A stretch of 64,000 nucleotides of DNA from UBA7672 sp030824255 (GTDB lineage: Bacteria; Pseudomonadota; Alphaproteobacteria; Caulobacterales; Hyphomonadaceae). The position numbers and the translations under genes are program-made. Location of the stretch: assembly GCA_942493305.1 (NCBI GenBank), contig OW818686.1:434001-498000 (forward strand). Direction: 5' to 3'. Below, piece after piece: positions 1 to 9,553 of this stretch; positions within the stretch are counted from its first letter, which is position 1, and the number at the start of each line of letters is the position of its first letter. Below the pieces are notes generated by a model, which did no database searches, was not told the DNA's origin, and saw only the letters and a list, made by a program, of their open reading frames with translations.

Positions 1-399
1 ATCGCGTGGGGCTCAAGCGCCAGCTATTCCGGCGAGGTTCGCAACGGCAAGCCCGATGGGTTAGGCGTGATGCTGTTCAGGCGAGGCAATGATGTCGATG
101 GCTGGTATCGCGGCGCGTTCGCGAATGGCGTTCGCGCGGGCCACGGCATGGGCATGAGCGAAGATGGGCTCGTCTGGTCCGGCGAATGGAAGCACGACGA
201 GGCGTGCGGGCTCGGCCTGCTCGAAGCCGCCGACGGGCGCCGCTATGAGGGCGAGGTGACGCCCGATGCCAATGGCGCGCCGAAAGCGGGACGCGGGTGG
301 ACATGGTATGCGCCATCACAGGCGGACAGCGGCACAACGCACCATGCCGTCAGCAAGATGATCGCGGCGCCCGGGTCGGACCGGCTGCCGAAAGGCTGA
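1..399 (+). CDS. MORN-repeat protein, 5' end outside window
   Basis: The frame is open from base 1, so the N-terminus lies upstream of the window. The visible 132 residues contain about four MORN-type repeats of roughly 23 residues with the Y/W-x-G-x(3)-N-G-x(2)-G-x-G pattern (for example YSGEVRNGKPDGLGVMLF near the start, then WYRGAFANG and WSGEWKHDEACGLG). The last 35 residues are non-repetitive. MORN repeats usually mediate membrane-lipid or protein contacts. No catalytic domain is visible in the retained part. Translation could be called internally from GTG at 67, but the repeat running across that point argues that the gene starts earlier. Confidence 0.75.
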   Translation: MAWGSSASYSGEVRNGKPDGLGVMLFRRGNDVDGWYRGAFANGVRAGHGMGMSEDGLVWSGEWKHDEACGLGLLEAADGRRYEGEVTPDANGAPKAGRGWTWYAPSQADSGTTHHAVSKMIAAPGSDRLPKG

Positions 400-408
400 A
401 CGGTCGCC

Positions 409-870
409 CTACCGCCAGCAGCTGATCGAGGTGTCGGGCTCTTCGAGCACCAGGGCGTGTTCCGCGATGTATGCGATCGTGCTTTCGCCGGAGAAATTCG
501 AAAGTTCGGCGCCAAGGCTTGCGCCCATGTCGGCCTTGGTTTCTTCGTCGAGTTCTTCGTCGTTGTACCATGCGCCCGTGAGGTCGGCCGCGCCGATCTC
601 CATGGTGATAAGCGAATCCGACAGCGTCCAGCTTCCGGTGGCGTCGAACTCCATGCTGATGACGTTCTCGTCCATCGGGACTTCAAGGAAGAACGAGGCG
701 TACAGCGCCGCGTTGCTTTCGAAATTGAGGATGAGGCTGGCGCCTGGCTCGCCCACCAGCGACGTCATCTGGCAGGTCCATGGCGCACTTGAAAGCAGGT
801 CGCTGGTTTGCGCCGCTGCAGGCGCGACAAGGCAGATCGCGGCAGCAGCCGCAAGCGTGGTCCTGAACAT
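409..870 (-). CDS. Secreted hypothetical protein
   Basis: This encodes 153 residues with a clear Sec signal peptide (MFRTTLAAAAAICLVAPAAAQ, cleavage after A-A-A). The mature part is acidic and beta-rich and holds two cysteines, Cys33 near the start (W-T-C-Q-M) and one three residues from the end (S-C-W-R), which could form a disulfide in the periplasm. GGGGAT lies a few bases upstream of the ATG. I do not recognise the family. It converges on the MORN gene with only about 10 bp between stops. Confidence 0.65.
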   Translation of the reverse strand: MFRTTLAAAAAICLVAPAAAQTSDLLSSAPWTCQMTSLVGEPGASLILNFESNAALYASFFLEVPMDENVISMEFDATGSWTLSDSLITMEIGAADLTGAWYNDEELDEETKADMGASLGAELSNFSGESTIAYIAEHALVLEEPDTSISCWR

Positions 871-982
871 CCGTCATCCCCGATAATTGGTTCCGACAGG
901 ATGGCATGACCGGGCTTGGGCCAGCCAGAGCCTACCTGGCCCTGGACTGACAAAATTTCACAAATCCGTCCGTTCGCGCGTT

Positions 983-2479
983 TCAGCTGCAGAGCGCCAT
1001 CATGATCTGCGCATAGCCCTTGATCATGCGACCCAGATTGTCGACCGACAGGCGCTCATTCGTGCCGTGGAAACCGTTGAGGTCGACGTCGTCGTAGATC
1101 GCGGGCGCGAAGCGGTAGATCGCATCCTTGCTGATCGCGGAGGCATAACGCGCATCCGTTGCGCCGACGACCAGGGCGGGCGCGACGGGGACTTCGCCGC
1201 CGCCGGTTGCGCGGGCGACGGCTTCGAGCACGCGATAGGCCTCGTTTGTCGTCGATGAAACGGGCGAGGGTTCGGAGCCTATGCCGTCCTCGTAGGGGAT
1301 GATCGTCAGTCCCTCGATGTGCGAGGTGACATCCTTCACGTGCTGCGTCACCGAGGCGACCGAGTCGTTGGGGTGGATGCGGAAGTTCACCACGGCGCTG
1401 GCGCGCTGGGGCAGCACGTTGTCCTTGATCGAGCCCGTCATCATTGTAGGTGCGGTGGTCGTCCGGACGATGGCATTTGCCGTGGGATCGCCCGCGATCT
1501 GGCCCTTGATGACGGAGCCGAGCAGCCACTGGTTGGCGAAGGCGAGACGCAGCGTGAAAGGCAGGTCGGCTGAAACGCCCTCGATCATCTCGTTAAAGGG
1601 CGCCGCCGACAGGTCGGCCGGCATCTGGTTTTCCTCCAGTGCAACCAGCGCACGGGCAATGCGCACGGCGCCGCTTTCCGGCGGCGGACGCGAGGAGTGC
1701 CCGCCCTCGGTGGTCGCGGTGATCTGAAGCGAGATGTAGCCCTTCTCCGCGACACCGATGAGCGCTGCAGGTTTGCCGGTGAGCGGATAGTTGTCGAGAA
1801 CCGCATACCCCTCGTCGAGCACCATGGCCGGCGTGACGTTGCGCGATTTCAGCAGCGCGAAGATTGCTTCCGCGCCGGCGCCAGAGACCTCCTCGTCATG
1901 GCCGAAGGCGAAGATGATGGTGCGCTTTGGCGTCCAGCCGGATTTCGCGAGCGCTTCTCCCGCCTCCAGGATCGCGATGAGCGAGCCCTTGTCGTCCATT
2001 GCGCCGCGACCCCAGATGTAGCCGTCGGTGACGACACCGCCGAACGGGCCGTGCGTCCAGTCAGCGTCCGTGCCGGGGTTGACGGGCACGACGTCCTGAT
2101 GGGCCATGAGGATGACGGGCGGCAGCGCCGCATCCGTGCCGGTCCACGTCATCAGCATGGCATGCGTTAGGACTTTCTCCAGCGACGCCTTCGCGAAGAC
2201 GGTGGGGTAACGCGCCTTTAGCGCGGCCTCGAGATCGATCCAAGGTTGATCGGCGCCAGGCTTGGGATCGCCGGCCGCGAACGTGACGGTCTGGATCCGG
2301 ATCGCGGCGCCGAGCATCTCGGCAGCAGCCGCGACATCGACCGCAGGCGGCTCGGGCAAGGTGATCGCGGTCGGCGTATCGGCCTGCACCCCGAACTGCG
2401 TCGTACGCCACAGCAGGACGCCGACCAGGATGGCGACGAAGAGGGCCGCGCCGCCAAGAATTTTCAGAGCCAGTTTCAT
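983..2479 (-). CDS. M20 family metallopeptidase, membrane-anchored or secreted
   Basis: This is a zinc-dependent exo/aminoacyl-peptidase of the M20 family, of the long Cps1/PM20D1-like form (about 498 aa). An N-terminal hydrophobic segment (residues 6-27) is a signal anchor. Metal-site motifs are M-A-H-Q-D-V-V-P-V (His about 127, Asp 129), G-R-G-A-M-D-D-K-G (Asp about 162) and G-H-D-E-E-V (Glu 196/197, catalytic base and ligand); F-H-G-T-N-E-R near the C-terminus supplies the last His. GTG at 2485 is an alternative start, but GGCGGGAT is better spaced for ATG 2479. The substrate (dipeptide or N-acyl amino acid) cannot be read from sequence. An oligopeptide transporter lies divergently upstream. 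Confidence 0.9.
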   Translation of the reverse strand: MKLALKILGGAALFVAILVGVLLWRTTQFGVQADTPTAITLPEPPAVDVAAAAEMLGAAIRIQTVTFAAGDPKPGADQPWIDLEAALKARYPTVFAKASLEKVLTHAMLMTWTGTDAALPPVILMAHQDVVPVNPGTDADWTHGPFGGVVTDGYIWGRGAMDDKGSLIAILEAGEALAKSGWTPKRTIIFAFGHDEEVSGAGAEAIFALLKSRNVTPAMVLDEGYAVLDNYPLTGKPAALIGVAEKGYISLQITATTEGGHSSRPPPESGAVRIARALVALEENQMPADLSAAPFNEMIEGVSADLPFTLRLAFANQWLLGSVIKGQIAGDPTANAIVRTTTAPTMMTGSIKDNVLPQRASAVVNFRIHPNDSVASVTQHVKDVTSHIEGLTIIPYEDGIGSEPSPVSSTTNEAYRVLEAVARATGGGEVPVAPALVVGATDARYASAISKDAIYRFAPAIYDDVDLNGFHGTNERLSVDNLGRMIKGYAQIMMALCS

Positions 2480-2674
2480 TCGCACATCCCGCCCATCGCT
2501 TCACCCATGCACGATCTAAGACAGGGCGGAGCGGGAGCGGTCAAGCCGAAGACGCGGGTCCTTCGCGACCGGCTTGGCGTGGGGGAACGTAGAGAAACAG
2601 TCCCGACCCCGCCTACTCGCATTGCCCTCCCCGCCATTGTCGGCTTACCTCCGCGCAAACCCGAGGGGGCCGAC

Positions 2675-4660
2675 ATGTCTGACGGATCTACCAAACGCAT
2701 CGAGTTCACGCCGCGCGCGCTGGTGCTTGGCGCGCTGCTTGGCATCGTGTTCACGGCGGCCAACGTCTATCTCGGCCTCCAGGTAGGCCTGACCTTTGCC
2801 TCGGCCATTCCGGCGGCGGTGATATCCATGGCGCTGCTTCGCGCTTTCAAGACGTCGACCATCTGGGAGAACATGACGGTGCAGACCGTCGCCTCGGTCG
2901 GCGGGGCGATGTCGTCGATCATCTTCGTGCTGCCCGCGCTGGTGATGGTGGGGTGGTGGGTTGAATTCCCGTTCTGGCAGTCCTTCCTGATCTGCGCGTT
3001 CGGCGGCATTCTTGGCGTTACGTTCTCGATCCCGCTGCGCCGCGCACTCGTGATCAACTCCGACCTGCCCTACCCGGAGGGCGTTGCCGCTGCCGAGGTT
3101 CTGAAAGTCGGCTCGCGTGGCGCGGACCAGAGCGAATCCGCCGTGCGCGAGAACAAGGCGGGGCTCCTCACAGTTGTGGTGGGGTCGATCGGCTCGGCGA
3201 TCTTTGCCTTCCTTGTCTCGGCGCGCGCGTTCGCTGGCGAAGCGGCGGCGTTCTTCCGCATCGGCCCGGCAGCGACCGGCATTGGCGGGGGTATGCAGCT
3301 GGCGTTGCTTGGCGCGGGGCACCTTGTGGGCCTCGCCGTGGGTCTTGCGATGTTCACTGGCGTGGTGCTCGCATGGGGCATTCTCGTGCCGATCATGACC
3401 GCGGTGCAGGGCACGGAAGGCGCAGCAGAAGAAGCCGCCGGCGCCGTCTGGGGCGGACAGGTGCGCCGCATCGGCGCGGGCGCGATCGGCATCGCCGCGA
3501 TCTGGACGCTGCTGAAGCTCATCGGGCCGCTGGTAAGCGGCATCGCTTCGGCTCTCGCCTCACAACGCAAGCGCGCCTCGCATGAAGAGCTGGACCGCAC
3601 CGAGCAGGACATTCCGATCGGGCTCGTCGGCATCATCTCGGCCGTGACGCTCGGCGCGATTGGCGTGCTGCTGTGGACATTCACGCAGGGCACGCCGCTG
3701 GCAGCCAGCGCGCCAGCCATCGTCGCCGGCGGCCTTCTGTATGTGGTCGTGATTGGCCTCGTTGTCGCCTCCGTATGCGGCTACATGGCGGGACTCATCG
3801 GTTCGTCGAACAGCCCAGTGTCGGGAGTTGGCATTCTCGCCATCCTTGTCGCGTCCGTGCTGATGCTCGGCGCGATGCAGCTCTTCAACATTCCCTTCGA
3901 TCCGTCGATTATCGCGTTCGCGCTTCTGATCACCGGCATCGTCTTCGCGGTCGCCGTGATCTCGAACGATAACCTGCAGGACCTGAAGACCGGCCAGCTC
4001 GTCGCGGCAACGCCTTGGCGCCAGCAGACGGCGCTGATCGTCGGCGTGGTCGCGGGCTCGCTGGTGATCCCGTTCCTCCTCAACATGCTGAACAGCGCGT
4101 TCGGCTTCGAGGGCGGCCCGCCCGCAACCGTCTCTGGCACGGAAACGCTGTCCGCTCCGCAGGCGACCCTGATCTCCAGCCTCGCGGTCGGCGTGATCGG
4201 CGGCGATCCGCGCTGGGATCTTCTCGGCTATGGGGCGCTTCTTGGCGTGGTCATCATCGCGGTTGATGAGATCCTCACGCGCATCACGAAGAAGCGCATG
4301 AAGCTACCGCCACTGGCGGTGGGCATCGGCATCTACCTGCCCATGGCCGTGACAGTCACCGTCACCATCGGCGCCATCATCGGCACGGTCTATGACAAGT
4401 GGGTCGCCAGAAGGAGCAAGAAGCCGGAGTCCGCACGCCGCCTTGGCATCCTGATGGCGTCAGGCCTCATTGTGGGCGAAAGCCTGTTCAATGTCTTTCT
4501 TGCTGGCGTCATTGTGGGCTTCGACAACGGCGCGCCGTTCGCGTTCATCCCCGCAGATGCCTGGAGCGGCGTCTACCCGATGATCGCAGGAGTCGTCGCC
4601 CTCGTCGCGCTGGCCTGGGGGCTCTACACTTGGACAAAACGGCAGGCGGACAAGATCTAG
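2675..4660 (+). CDS. OPT family oligopeptide transporter
   Basis: The product has 661 residues with about 14-16 hydrophobic segments spread along its length. The N-terminus (R-A-L-V-L-G-A-L-L-G-I-V-F-T-A-A-N-V-Y-L-G-L) is the characteristic opening helix of the OPT family. Later signatures include L-I-G-S-S-N-S-P-V-S-G and the internal motif D-L-P-Y-P-E-G-V-A. OPT proteins import small peptides or metal chelates with protons across the inner membrane. The frame stays open 143 codons upstream, but that extension overlaps the divergent peptidase and lacks the family fold; GAGGGGG sits 6 bp before ATG 2675, so I chose that start. The neighbouring M20 peptidase could process imported peptides (inference). 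Confidence 0.93.
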   Translation: MSDGSTKRIEFTPRALVLGALLGIVFTAANVYLGLQVGLTFASAIPAAVISMALLRAFKTSTIWENMTVQTVASVGGAMSSIIFVLPALVMVGWWVEFPFWQSFLICAFGGILGVTFSIPLRRALVINSDLPYPEGVAAAEVLKVGSRGADQSESAVRENKAGLLTVVVGSIGSAIFAFLVSARAFAGEAAAFFRIGPAATGIGGGMQLALLGAGHLVGLAVGLAMFTGVVLAWGILVPIMTAVQGTEGAAEEAAGAVWGGQVRRIGAGAIGIAAIWTLLKLIGPLVSGIASALASQRKRASHEELDRTEQDIPIGLVGIISAVTLGAIGVLLWTFTQGTPLAASAPAIVAGGLLYVVVIGLVVASVCGYMAGLIGSSNSPVSGVGILAILVASVLMLGAMQLFNIPFDPSIIAFALLITGIVFAVAVISNDNLQDLKTGQLVAATPWRQQTALIVGVVAGSLVIPFLLNMLNSAFGFEGGPPATVSGTETLSAPQATLISSLAVGVIGGDPRWDLLGYGALLGVVIIAVDEILTRITKKRMKLPPLAVGIGIYLPMAVTVTVTIGAIIGTVYDKWVARRSKKPESARRLGILMASGLIVGESLFNVFLAGVIVGFDNGAPFAFIPADAWSGVYPMIAGVVALVALAWGLYTWTKRQADKI

Positions 4661-4758
4661 GGCTTCACGTTTGTCGAACCCAAGCGCGGTAGCGCTGTGC
4701 GTGGCGCTGGCTAGGGCGTGCAGGCCGGGCTAGGCGTTCCTTCAATCTGGAGTGTTCA

Positions 4759-5409
4759 ATGGCCCTGCGTCTCTACATGCATCCCCTGTCGTCCTATTGC
4801 TGGAAGACGCTCATCGCGCTGTACGAGACGGGCATTCCGTTCGAGCAGGAGATCGTCGACCTGTCCGATCCGGATGCGCGCGAGCGCTTTGTGCGGATGA
4901 CGCCGCTGGGCAAGTTCCCGGTGCTGGTGGACGAAGACACTGGAAAGGCGTTTCCGGAATCGAGCATCATCATCGAATACCTCGCGGCGAAGTATCCCGA
5001 GGCGGCGAAGCTTATCCCGGCGGACAAGGATCTCGCCCTGCGCGTGCGCCTGTCGGACCGGTTCTACGATCTCTACGTGCACGACAAGATGCAGCGCATC
5101 GTGGCTGATCGCATACGGCCTGCCGACCAGAAAGACCCGGCAGGCGTTGCCCGCAATCGTGCGGAGCTGGAGATCGCGCTGGCGCTGGTGGATCGTGACA
5201 TGAGCTCCGGCGGCTGGGCGACGGGGCTTACCTTTACCATGGCGGACTGTGCGGCGGCGCCTGCGCTGTATTACGCCAACCAGGTCGCCCCCTTCACCGA
5301 GGATCATCCCGGCGCGGCGCGCTATCTCGACCGGCTGAGGTCGCGCCCTGCCTTCGCGCGCGTGCTGGAAGAGGCGCAGCCCTACATGGCGATGTTCCCG
5401 CGCGACTAG
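4759..5409 (+). CDS. Glutathione S-transferase family protein
   Basis: The product has 216 residues with a thioredoxin-like N-terminal half (residues 3-80) and a helical C-terminal half. H-P-L-S-S-Y-C-W-K near residues 8-16 is the glutathione-site loop with candidate catalytic Ser11/Ser12, and P-V-L-V-D followed by E-S-S-I-I-I-E-Y-L carries the conserved cis-Pro and gamma-glutamyl-binding Ser. It probably acts in the cytosol on an unknown electrophile. Its stop overlaps the stop of the convergent gene in a shared CTAG. Confidence 0.9.
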   Translation: MALRLYMHPLSSYCWKTLIALYETGIPFEQEIVDLSDPDARERFVRMTPLGKFPVLVDEDTGKAFPESSIIIEYLAAKYPEAAKLIPADKDLALRVRLSDRFYDLYVHDKMQRIVADRIRPADQKDPAGVARNRAELEIALALVDRDMSSGGWATGLTFTMADCAAAPALYYANQVAPFTEDHPGAARYLDRLRSRPAFARVLEEAQPYMAMFPRD

Positions 5410-6743
5410 TCCAGAATGCCCGAGAGGCGCGGCGGCGTGGGGCGGCCCTGCCCCTTGGCCGCGCGATTGCCGCCGCCGCCAACCTGACCCGCCACGCCCA
5501 TCAATGTAAGAAAGACAATCCCGAGATCGACGGCGATGGAGGCAAACAGGGCAAGGAAGGCCTTGTCGTCGAAGACGAACTGTTCGTCGCCCTGCACGTC
5601 GATGCCGAAGGCGGAAGCGAGCCAGCCGATCAGGCCGAAGAAGGCGGCGCGCGTGGCTTTGGGGCCTTCCAGGAACTCGAACGGCGGCACCACGACGTCC
5701 TCGACGCTGCGGACTTTCTCCGCTGCGGCGATCAGCTTCTCTCCCAGCACCACATCCCAGCAATACCCCGGATCGGCGGCGCGGCCGGGATCTGGCGAGC
5801 CGGGGCGTGTCGGATCGGGCCCGACGTCTCTGGCGAGGTCCGTGAGGCGCTGTGCAAAGCCGTTGGCATGCAAGGCGCGCAGATCGTTGGCCTTCGCGGC
5901 AAAGGCGCGGGCGTCTTCGTGCACGGCCGTGAAGAGCGCGCGACGTTCAGCGGACGGTAGCAGCGGCGCGCGCGCAAGCTTGTCGAGCAGGTCGCGCTCG
6001 GCCTGCGGGCGGGCTGACGCGGCGCCCGGCACAGCTCCACGTGCGAGGGCGTCGGCCTGAAGGCGCAGGCGCCCGCCCTGATCGGCGATGGGGGCGATCC
6101 AGTCGCGGCGGAGCTCTGTGCGCAATCCTTCGGCGCGGTCGGCAAAGGAGAAGCGGCTGCGCATCAGGGGCCCCTCGCCCGGAACCGAGCCCGGGCGGTT
6201 GGCGCATGTGCCGCCCTGCGTGGCTTCTTCCTGCGCCCGGCCGCGCGCCGTGGCAGCAGCATCCTGCGTCGCAAGTTCAGCGGCGGAAGCTGCGCCCGCC
6301 GCGCGCTCCACCGCCGTGGCCATCTGGCCGGTGACGGCGACGAACTGCTTGCGGGTGAATTCCTGCCCGGCGAGCTCCTTCCAGAAGAAGCCGTAACCGA
6401 AGCCCACCGACCAAACGGCGAACACCAGATAGAAGACCAGCGCCACCGGCTTCAGCCACCACGATGTCTTCGGCGAGACGAGATGGTGCAGCGCCACGAC
6501 CATGGCGCAGACCACAAACAGCGTCGTGGCGATCGTGATGGCGAGTTCCGGCGCCGACAACTCGCCGGTTTCCGTGCCGGCCGCGCGCAGGTCCGCAAAG
6601 CCCAGACCGGTCGCCAGAACAGAGAGAAGGAAGAACCCCCACAGTGCGAAGCCTGATAGTCCGCGCAATGTGAAAGGCGCGGTCAGCCAGCGCCACGCGC
6701 TCCGCCCTGTTCGTCTCCCCGCCTGCACCACGCGCGCGTCCAC
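5406..6743 (-). CDS. Four-helix membrane protein of unknown function
   Basis: The product has 445 residues. Three transmembrane helices lie in the first 130 residues (about 28-50, 68-90, 96-120), followed by a 270-residue Ala/Arg-rich, probably helical soluble region and one C-terminal helix (about 405-425) with a Gly-rich tail. The topology suggests a large periplasmic or cytosolic coiled domain tethered at both ends. GTG is the start, preceded by a GGGGGTGGGA run. I do not recognise the family. It is transcribed divergently from the tol operon. Confidence 0.7.
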   Translation of the reverse strand: MDARVVQAGRRTGRSAWRWLTAPFTLRGLSGFALWGFFLLSVLATGLGFADLRAAGTETGELSAPELAITIATTLFVVCAMVVALHHLVSPKTSWWLKPVALVFYLVFAVWSVGFGYGFFWKELAGQEFTRKQFVAVTGQMATAVERAAGAASAAELATQDAAATARGRAQEEATQGGTCANRPGSVPGEGPLMRSRFSFADRAEGLRTELRRDWIAPIADQGGRLRLQADALARGAVPGAASARPQAERDLLDKLARAPLLPSAERRALFTAVHEDARAFAAKANDLRALHANGFAQRLTDLARDVGPDPTRPGSPDPGRAADPGYCWDVVLGEKLIAAAEKVRSVEDVVVPPFEFLEGPKATRAAFFGLIGWLASAFGIDVQGDEQFVFDDKAFLALFASIAVDLGIVFLTLMGVAGQVGGGGNRAAKGQGRPTPPRLSGILD

Positions 6744-6957
6744 CCCGCATTCCCACCCCCGACCCTAGCCTCGCGGCCACGACGAGGCCCAGCGGATTCT
6801 GCCTGCGGGGTCATCGTTGGCGCTCAAAATCCGGCGCCGTGCATTTTTCGAGCGCGTGTGTTCTCAATGCACACCCCCGCCACGACCGGCGACATGAGTC
6901 CCAAAAAGGCCCGAACATGGGGTGGAGCCGGGCGGCGGCGTGCATTATCCGAAATTC

Positions 6958-7395
6958 ATGAGCGACCTTCCTTCGATCGGACGAATACTGGATGGCGAGC
7001 ACCTGCTGCCGGTGCGCGTCTACTACGAGGACACGGATTTCACCGGCGTCGTCTACCACGCGACCTATCTGCGCTATTGCGAGCGCGGCCGGTCCGAGAT
7101 GCTGCGGGTGATGGGCGTGCCGCCAGGCCAGCCGGATCACGGCATTTTCGCGGTTACCCGCATCACCATGGACTACAAGGCGCCGGCCCGCATTCACGAC
7201 GCCCTGTTGGTCAAAACAGCGTTTGCCGGAATGAAGGGCCCCCGCCTCATCTTCCGCCAGCGGATCGAACGGGACGGGCAACGTCTGGTCGAGGCCGAGG
7301 TTACAGCTGTCGCAATTCACCCGGATGGACGGGCCCGAAAGCCTTCCTCAGCGGAATTGGCGCACTGGAATGTCCATGCCACACCCGCTGAATAG
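6958..7395 (+). CDS. ybgC: Tol-Pal-associated acyl-CoA thioesterase YbgC
   Basis: This is a 145-residue hotdog-fold thioesterase that hydrolyses acyl-CoA or acyl-ACP at the inner membrane; it is the usual first gene of tol operons. The motif V-Y-Y-E-D-T-D-F-T-G-V-V-Y-H-A-T-Y-L-R-Y (residues 21-40) carries the active-site Asp27 and His34. An in-frame GTG at 6922 with AAAAAGG upstream would add 12 residues; the ATG fits the family length better. The following tolQRAB-pal genes confirm the assignment. Confidence 0.92.
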   Translation: MSDLPSIGRILDGEHLLPVRVYYEDTDFTGVVYHATYLRYCERGRSEMLRVMGVPPGQPDHGIFAVTRITMDYKAPARIHDALLVKTAFAGMKGPRLIFRQRIERDGQRLVEAEVTAVAIHPDGRARKPSSAELAHWNVHATPAE

Positions 7396-7531
7396 CCCCC
7401 GAAGCCCCGGGTAATCGCCGGTATTGACCTTCATCTCGCCCAATTTCGTAACCAGAAGCGGTTCAATCAGCTTGCGTTAAGGGGCTCAGCGCAAGCCTTT
7501 GACCGCCCCGCAGTTTTTGAAGAGGCCCTGA

Positions 7532-8248
7532 ATGCCTGAAGCCGTTGTTCCAGCGATGACCTCACCCGAGGACTTCTCGCTGATCGCGCTGTTCCTTCGG
7601 GCAGACATCATCGTTCAGGCGGTGATGGTGATCTTGGCCCTGGCCTCGGTATGGTCGTGGGCTGTCGCGCTCGACAAATGGCTGTCGCTCGGCAACGCCA
7701 AGTCACGCGCCAAGCGTTTCGAGCAGGCTTTCTGGGCCGGCCAGCCGATGGACGACGTCACCGACCGGGTGACGGACAAGCCCGCCGAAGCCTTTGCGCG
7801 CGTGTTCAGCGCCGGCGCCCGTGAATGGCGCGAAAGCCGCCGGGGCGCTCCCGGCGACGACACCAACAACGCCATCGTCGAGCGCTCCACGCAGCTGATG
7901 GACGTCGCCGTCAACCGCGAAACCGCGCGGATGGAATCGGGCCTGTCGACACTGGCCATCATCGCCTCGTCGACGCCCTTCATCGGCCTGTTCGGCACGG
8001 TCATCGGCATCATGAACTCGTTCCGCGAGATCGCCGCCCAGGGCGAGACCAACCTCACCGTCGTCGCACCCGGCATTGCGGAGGCGCTGTTCGCCACGGG
8101 TCTCGGCCTGTTCGCCGCCATCCCGGCGCTTATCTTTTACAACAAGTTCTCCAGCGATGTCGGCGCGTTCTCCGAACGCATGGGCAACTTCGCGCAGGAA
8201 GTCTCGGTGCGGCTGTCGCGTCGACTCAACGACCGCCGGGAAGCCTGA
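7532..8248 (+). CDS. tolQ: Tol-Pal system protein TolQ
   Basis: This 238-residue inner-membrane proton-channel subunit is of the ExbB/MotA type. Three transmembrane helices lie near residues 20-42, 140-165 and 180-205; the third includes A-P-G-I-A-E-A-L-F-A-T-G-L-G-L, the family signature. With TolR it uses the proton motive force to energise TolA and Pal during outer-membrane invagination. tolR follows after 3 bp, indicating translational coupling. Confidence 0.96.
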   Translation: MPEAVVPAMTSPEDFSLIALFLRADIIVQAVMVILALASVWSWAVALDKWLSLGNAKSRAKRFEQAFWAGQPMDDVTDRVTDKPAEAFARVFSAGAREWRESRRGAPGDDTNNAIVERSTQLMDVAVNRETARMESGLSTLAIIASSTPFIGLFGTVIGIMNSFREIAAQGETNLTVVAPGIAEALFATGLGLFAAIPALIFYNKFSSDVGAFSERMGNFAQEVSVRLSRRLNDRREA

Positions 8249-8251
8249 TCC

Positions 8252-8710
8252 ATGGCCATGCTGATCAAGAATTCACGCGGCAGGGGCTCTCGCAAGCGCC
8301 CCATCGCCGACATCAACGTGACGCCGATGGTGGACGTTATGCTCGTGCTGCTTGTGGTGTTCATGATCACCGCGCCGATGCTGGCGACGGGCGTGGCGGT
8401 GACGCTGCCAAAAGTGCGCGCCGAACAGATGCCGACCGAGAATGAGCGTCCGCTGGTCGTGACGATCGACAAGGACGGCAAGGCCTATGTCGGCCTCGAG
8501 GACGTGCCTGTCGAAATGAAGGAGCTGGCGCCCATGCTGAAGGCGCTGGCCGAGAACAACATGGAAAAGCGGGTGTATGTGCGGGCCGATCAGGCCGTGC
8601 CGTACGGGGCGGTCGTGACGGTGCTGGCTCTGCTTCAGAATGCCGGTTTCACCAATGCAGGCTTGCCGGTGGATCCGAATGAAGCACGGCGCATACTTCA
8701 GGAAGGCTGA
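8252..8710 (+). CDS. tolR: Tol-Pal system protein TolR
   Basis: The product has 152 residues: a short basic cytosolic N-terminus, one transmembrane helix (about 27-47) and a periplasmic ExbD-type domain. D-I-N-V-T-P-M-V-D-V-M-L-V contains Asp28, the conserved proton-pathway aspartate. It forms the stator with TolQ. The gene lies in tight array between tolQ and tolA. Confidence 0.96.
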   Translation: MAMLIKNSRGRGSRKRPIADINVTPMVDVMLVLLVVFMITAPMLATGVAVTLPKVRAEQMPTENERPLVVTIDKDGKAYVGLEDVPVEMKELAPMLKALAENNMEKRVYVRADQAVPYGAVVTVLALLQNAGFTNAGLPVDPNEARRILQEG

Positions 8711-8719
8711 TCCCACCTG

Positions 8720-9553
8720 ATGAGCAGACTTCCCCCTTCCTCTCCCACAAGTCTTCCGTCGTTGTTCGTGGCCTTCCTGGCGCACGCGGGCGTTGTGGTG
8801 GCGGGGCTGATCGGCATGTCGGCCGAGCCGATGGAGTCGACCTCGACGCCGATGATCTACATTCCGATCGACCTCGTGACGATCGACGAGATGACGAACC
8901 TCTCGGCCGTAGCTCCGGCGCCGCAGACGGACGAGTCGCGTGAAGCGCAGGAAGAAGAGAACAACGCAGCCCCCGCGCCCTCGATGCCGCCGCCGGAAGA
9001 AGATGCGGTGTCGTTCGAGGAGCTGAAGCCCAAGGTTGAGCCGAAGAAGACGGAAGCGAACCCGGCCCCGGCCAAGCCTGCAAAGTCCTTCAACAGCGAA
9101 CTCGATGACATCCTGTCGAGCGTCAACAAGGATCAGCCGAAGCAGCGGAACAATTCGGCCAACACCACGCCGGCCGCCGCGAACGAGGCGCCGCGCCTCA
9201 GCGCCGGCGACAAGCGGCGCATGACAGCCTCAGTAGAGGACGTCATCCGCTCGCAGCTGATTTCGAATGGATGCTGGGCGGATCACAGCGACATGGCCGA
9301 CGCCAAGCGCCTCAAGGCGACATTCCGCGTCTGGTTTGGTCGCAACGGCAAATTTGCACAACGCTACCAGATGGTGAGCCCGACGCGCGAACCGATGGGC
9401 GACCCGCCGATGCAGGCCTTCATCGTCCACGCACGTCGCGCGCTCGATATGTGCAACAATATCGGCTGGGTGGTGCCGGAAGAATACTTCACCCGCCTCC
9501 AGTCGCCCTATCTCGATATCGAATTCCTGCCGAAGATCGGAGCCATGCCATGA
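8720..9553 (+). CDS. tolA: TolA-like cell envelope protein
   Basis: The product has 277 residues. A single N-terminal helix (about 13-33, S-L-F-V-A-F-L-A-H-A-G-V-V-V-A-G) is followed by a Glu/Pro/Lys-rich periplasmic spacer (residues 60-150) and a C-terminal globular domain (about 170-277). This is the TolA layout with a shorter helical spacer than in enterobacteria. It should bridge TolQR to the TolB/Pal complex. Its stop overlaps the tolB start (ATGA), so the two are translationally coupled. Sequence similarity to enteric TolA is low; position and topology carry the call. Confidence 0.85.
   Translation: MSRLPPSSPTSLPSLFVAFLAHAGVVVAGLIGMSAEPMESTSTPMIYIPIDLVTIDEMTNLSAVAPAPQTDESREAQEEENNAAPAPSMPPPEEDAVSFEELKPKVEPKKTEANPAPAKPAKSFNSELDDILSSVNKDQPKQRNNSANTTPAAANEAPRLSAGDKRRMTASVEDVIRSQLISNGCWADHSDMADAKRLKATFRVWFGRNGKFAQRYQMVSPTREPMGDPPMQAFIVHARRALDMCNNIGWVVPEEYFTRLQSPYLDIEFLPKIGAMP

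Noticed and set aside
2246..2674. N-terminal 143-codon extension of the OPT transporter
   Set aside because: Overlaps the divergent peptidase, has no membrane segments, and a strong ribosome site marks ATG 2675.
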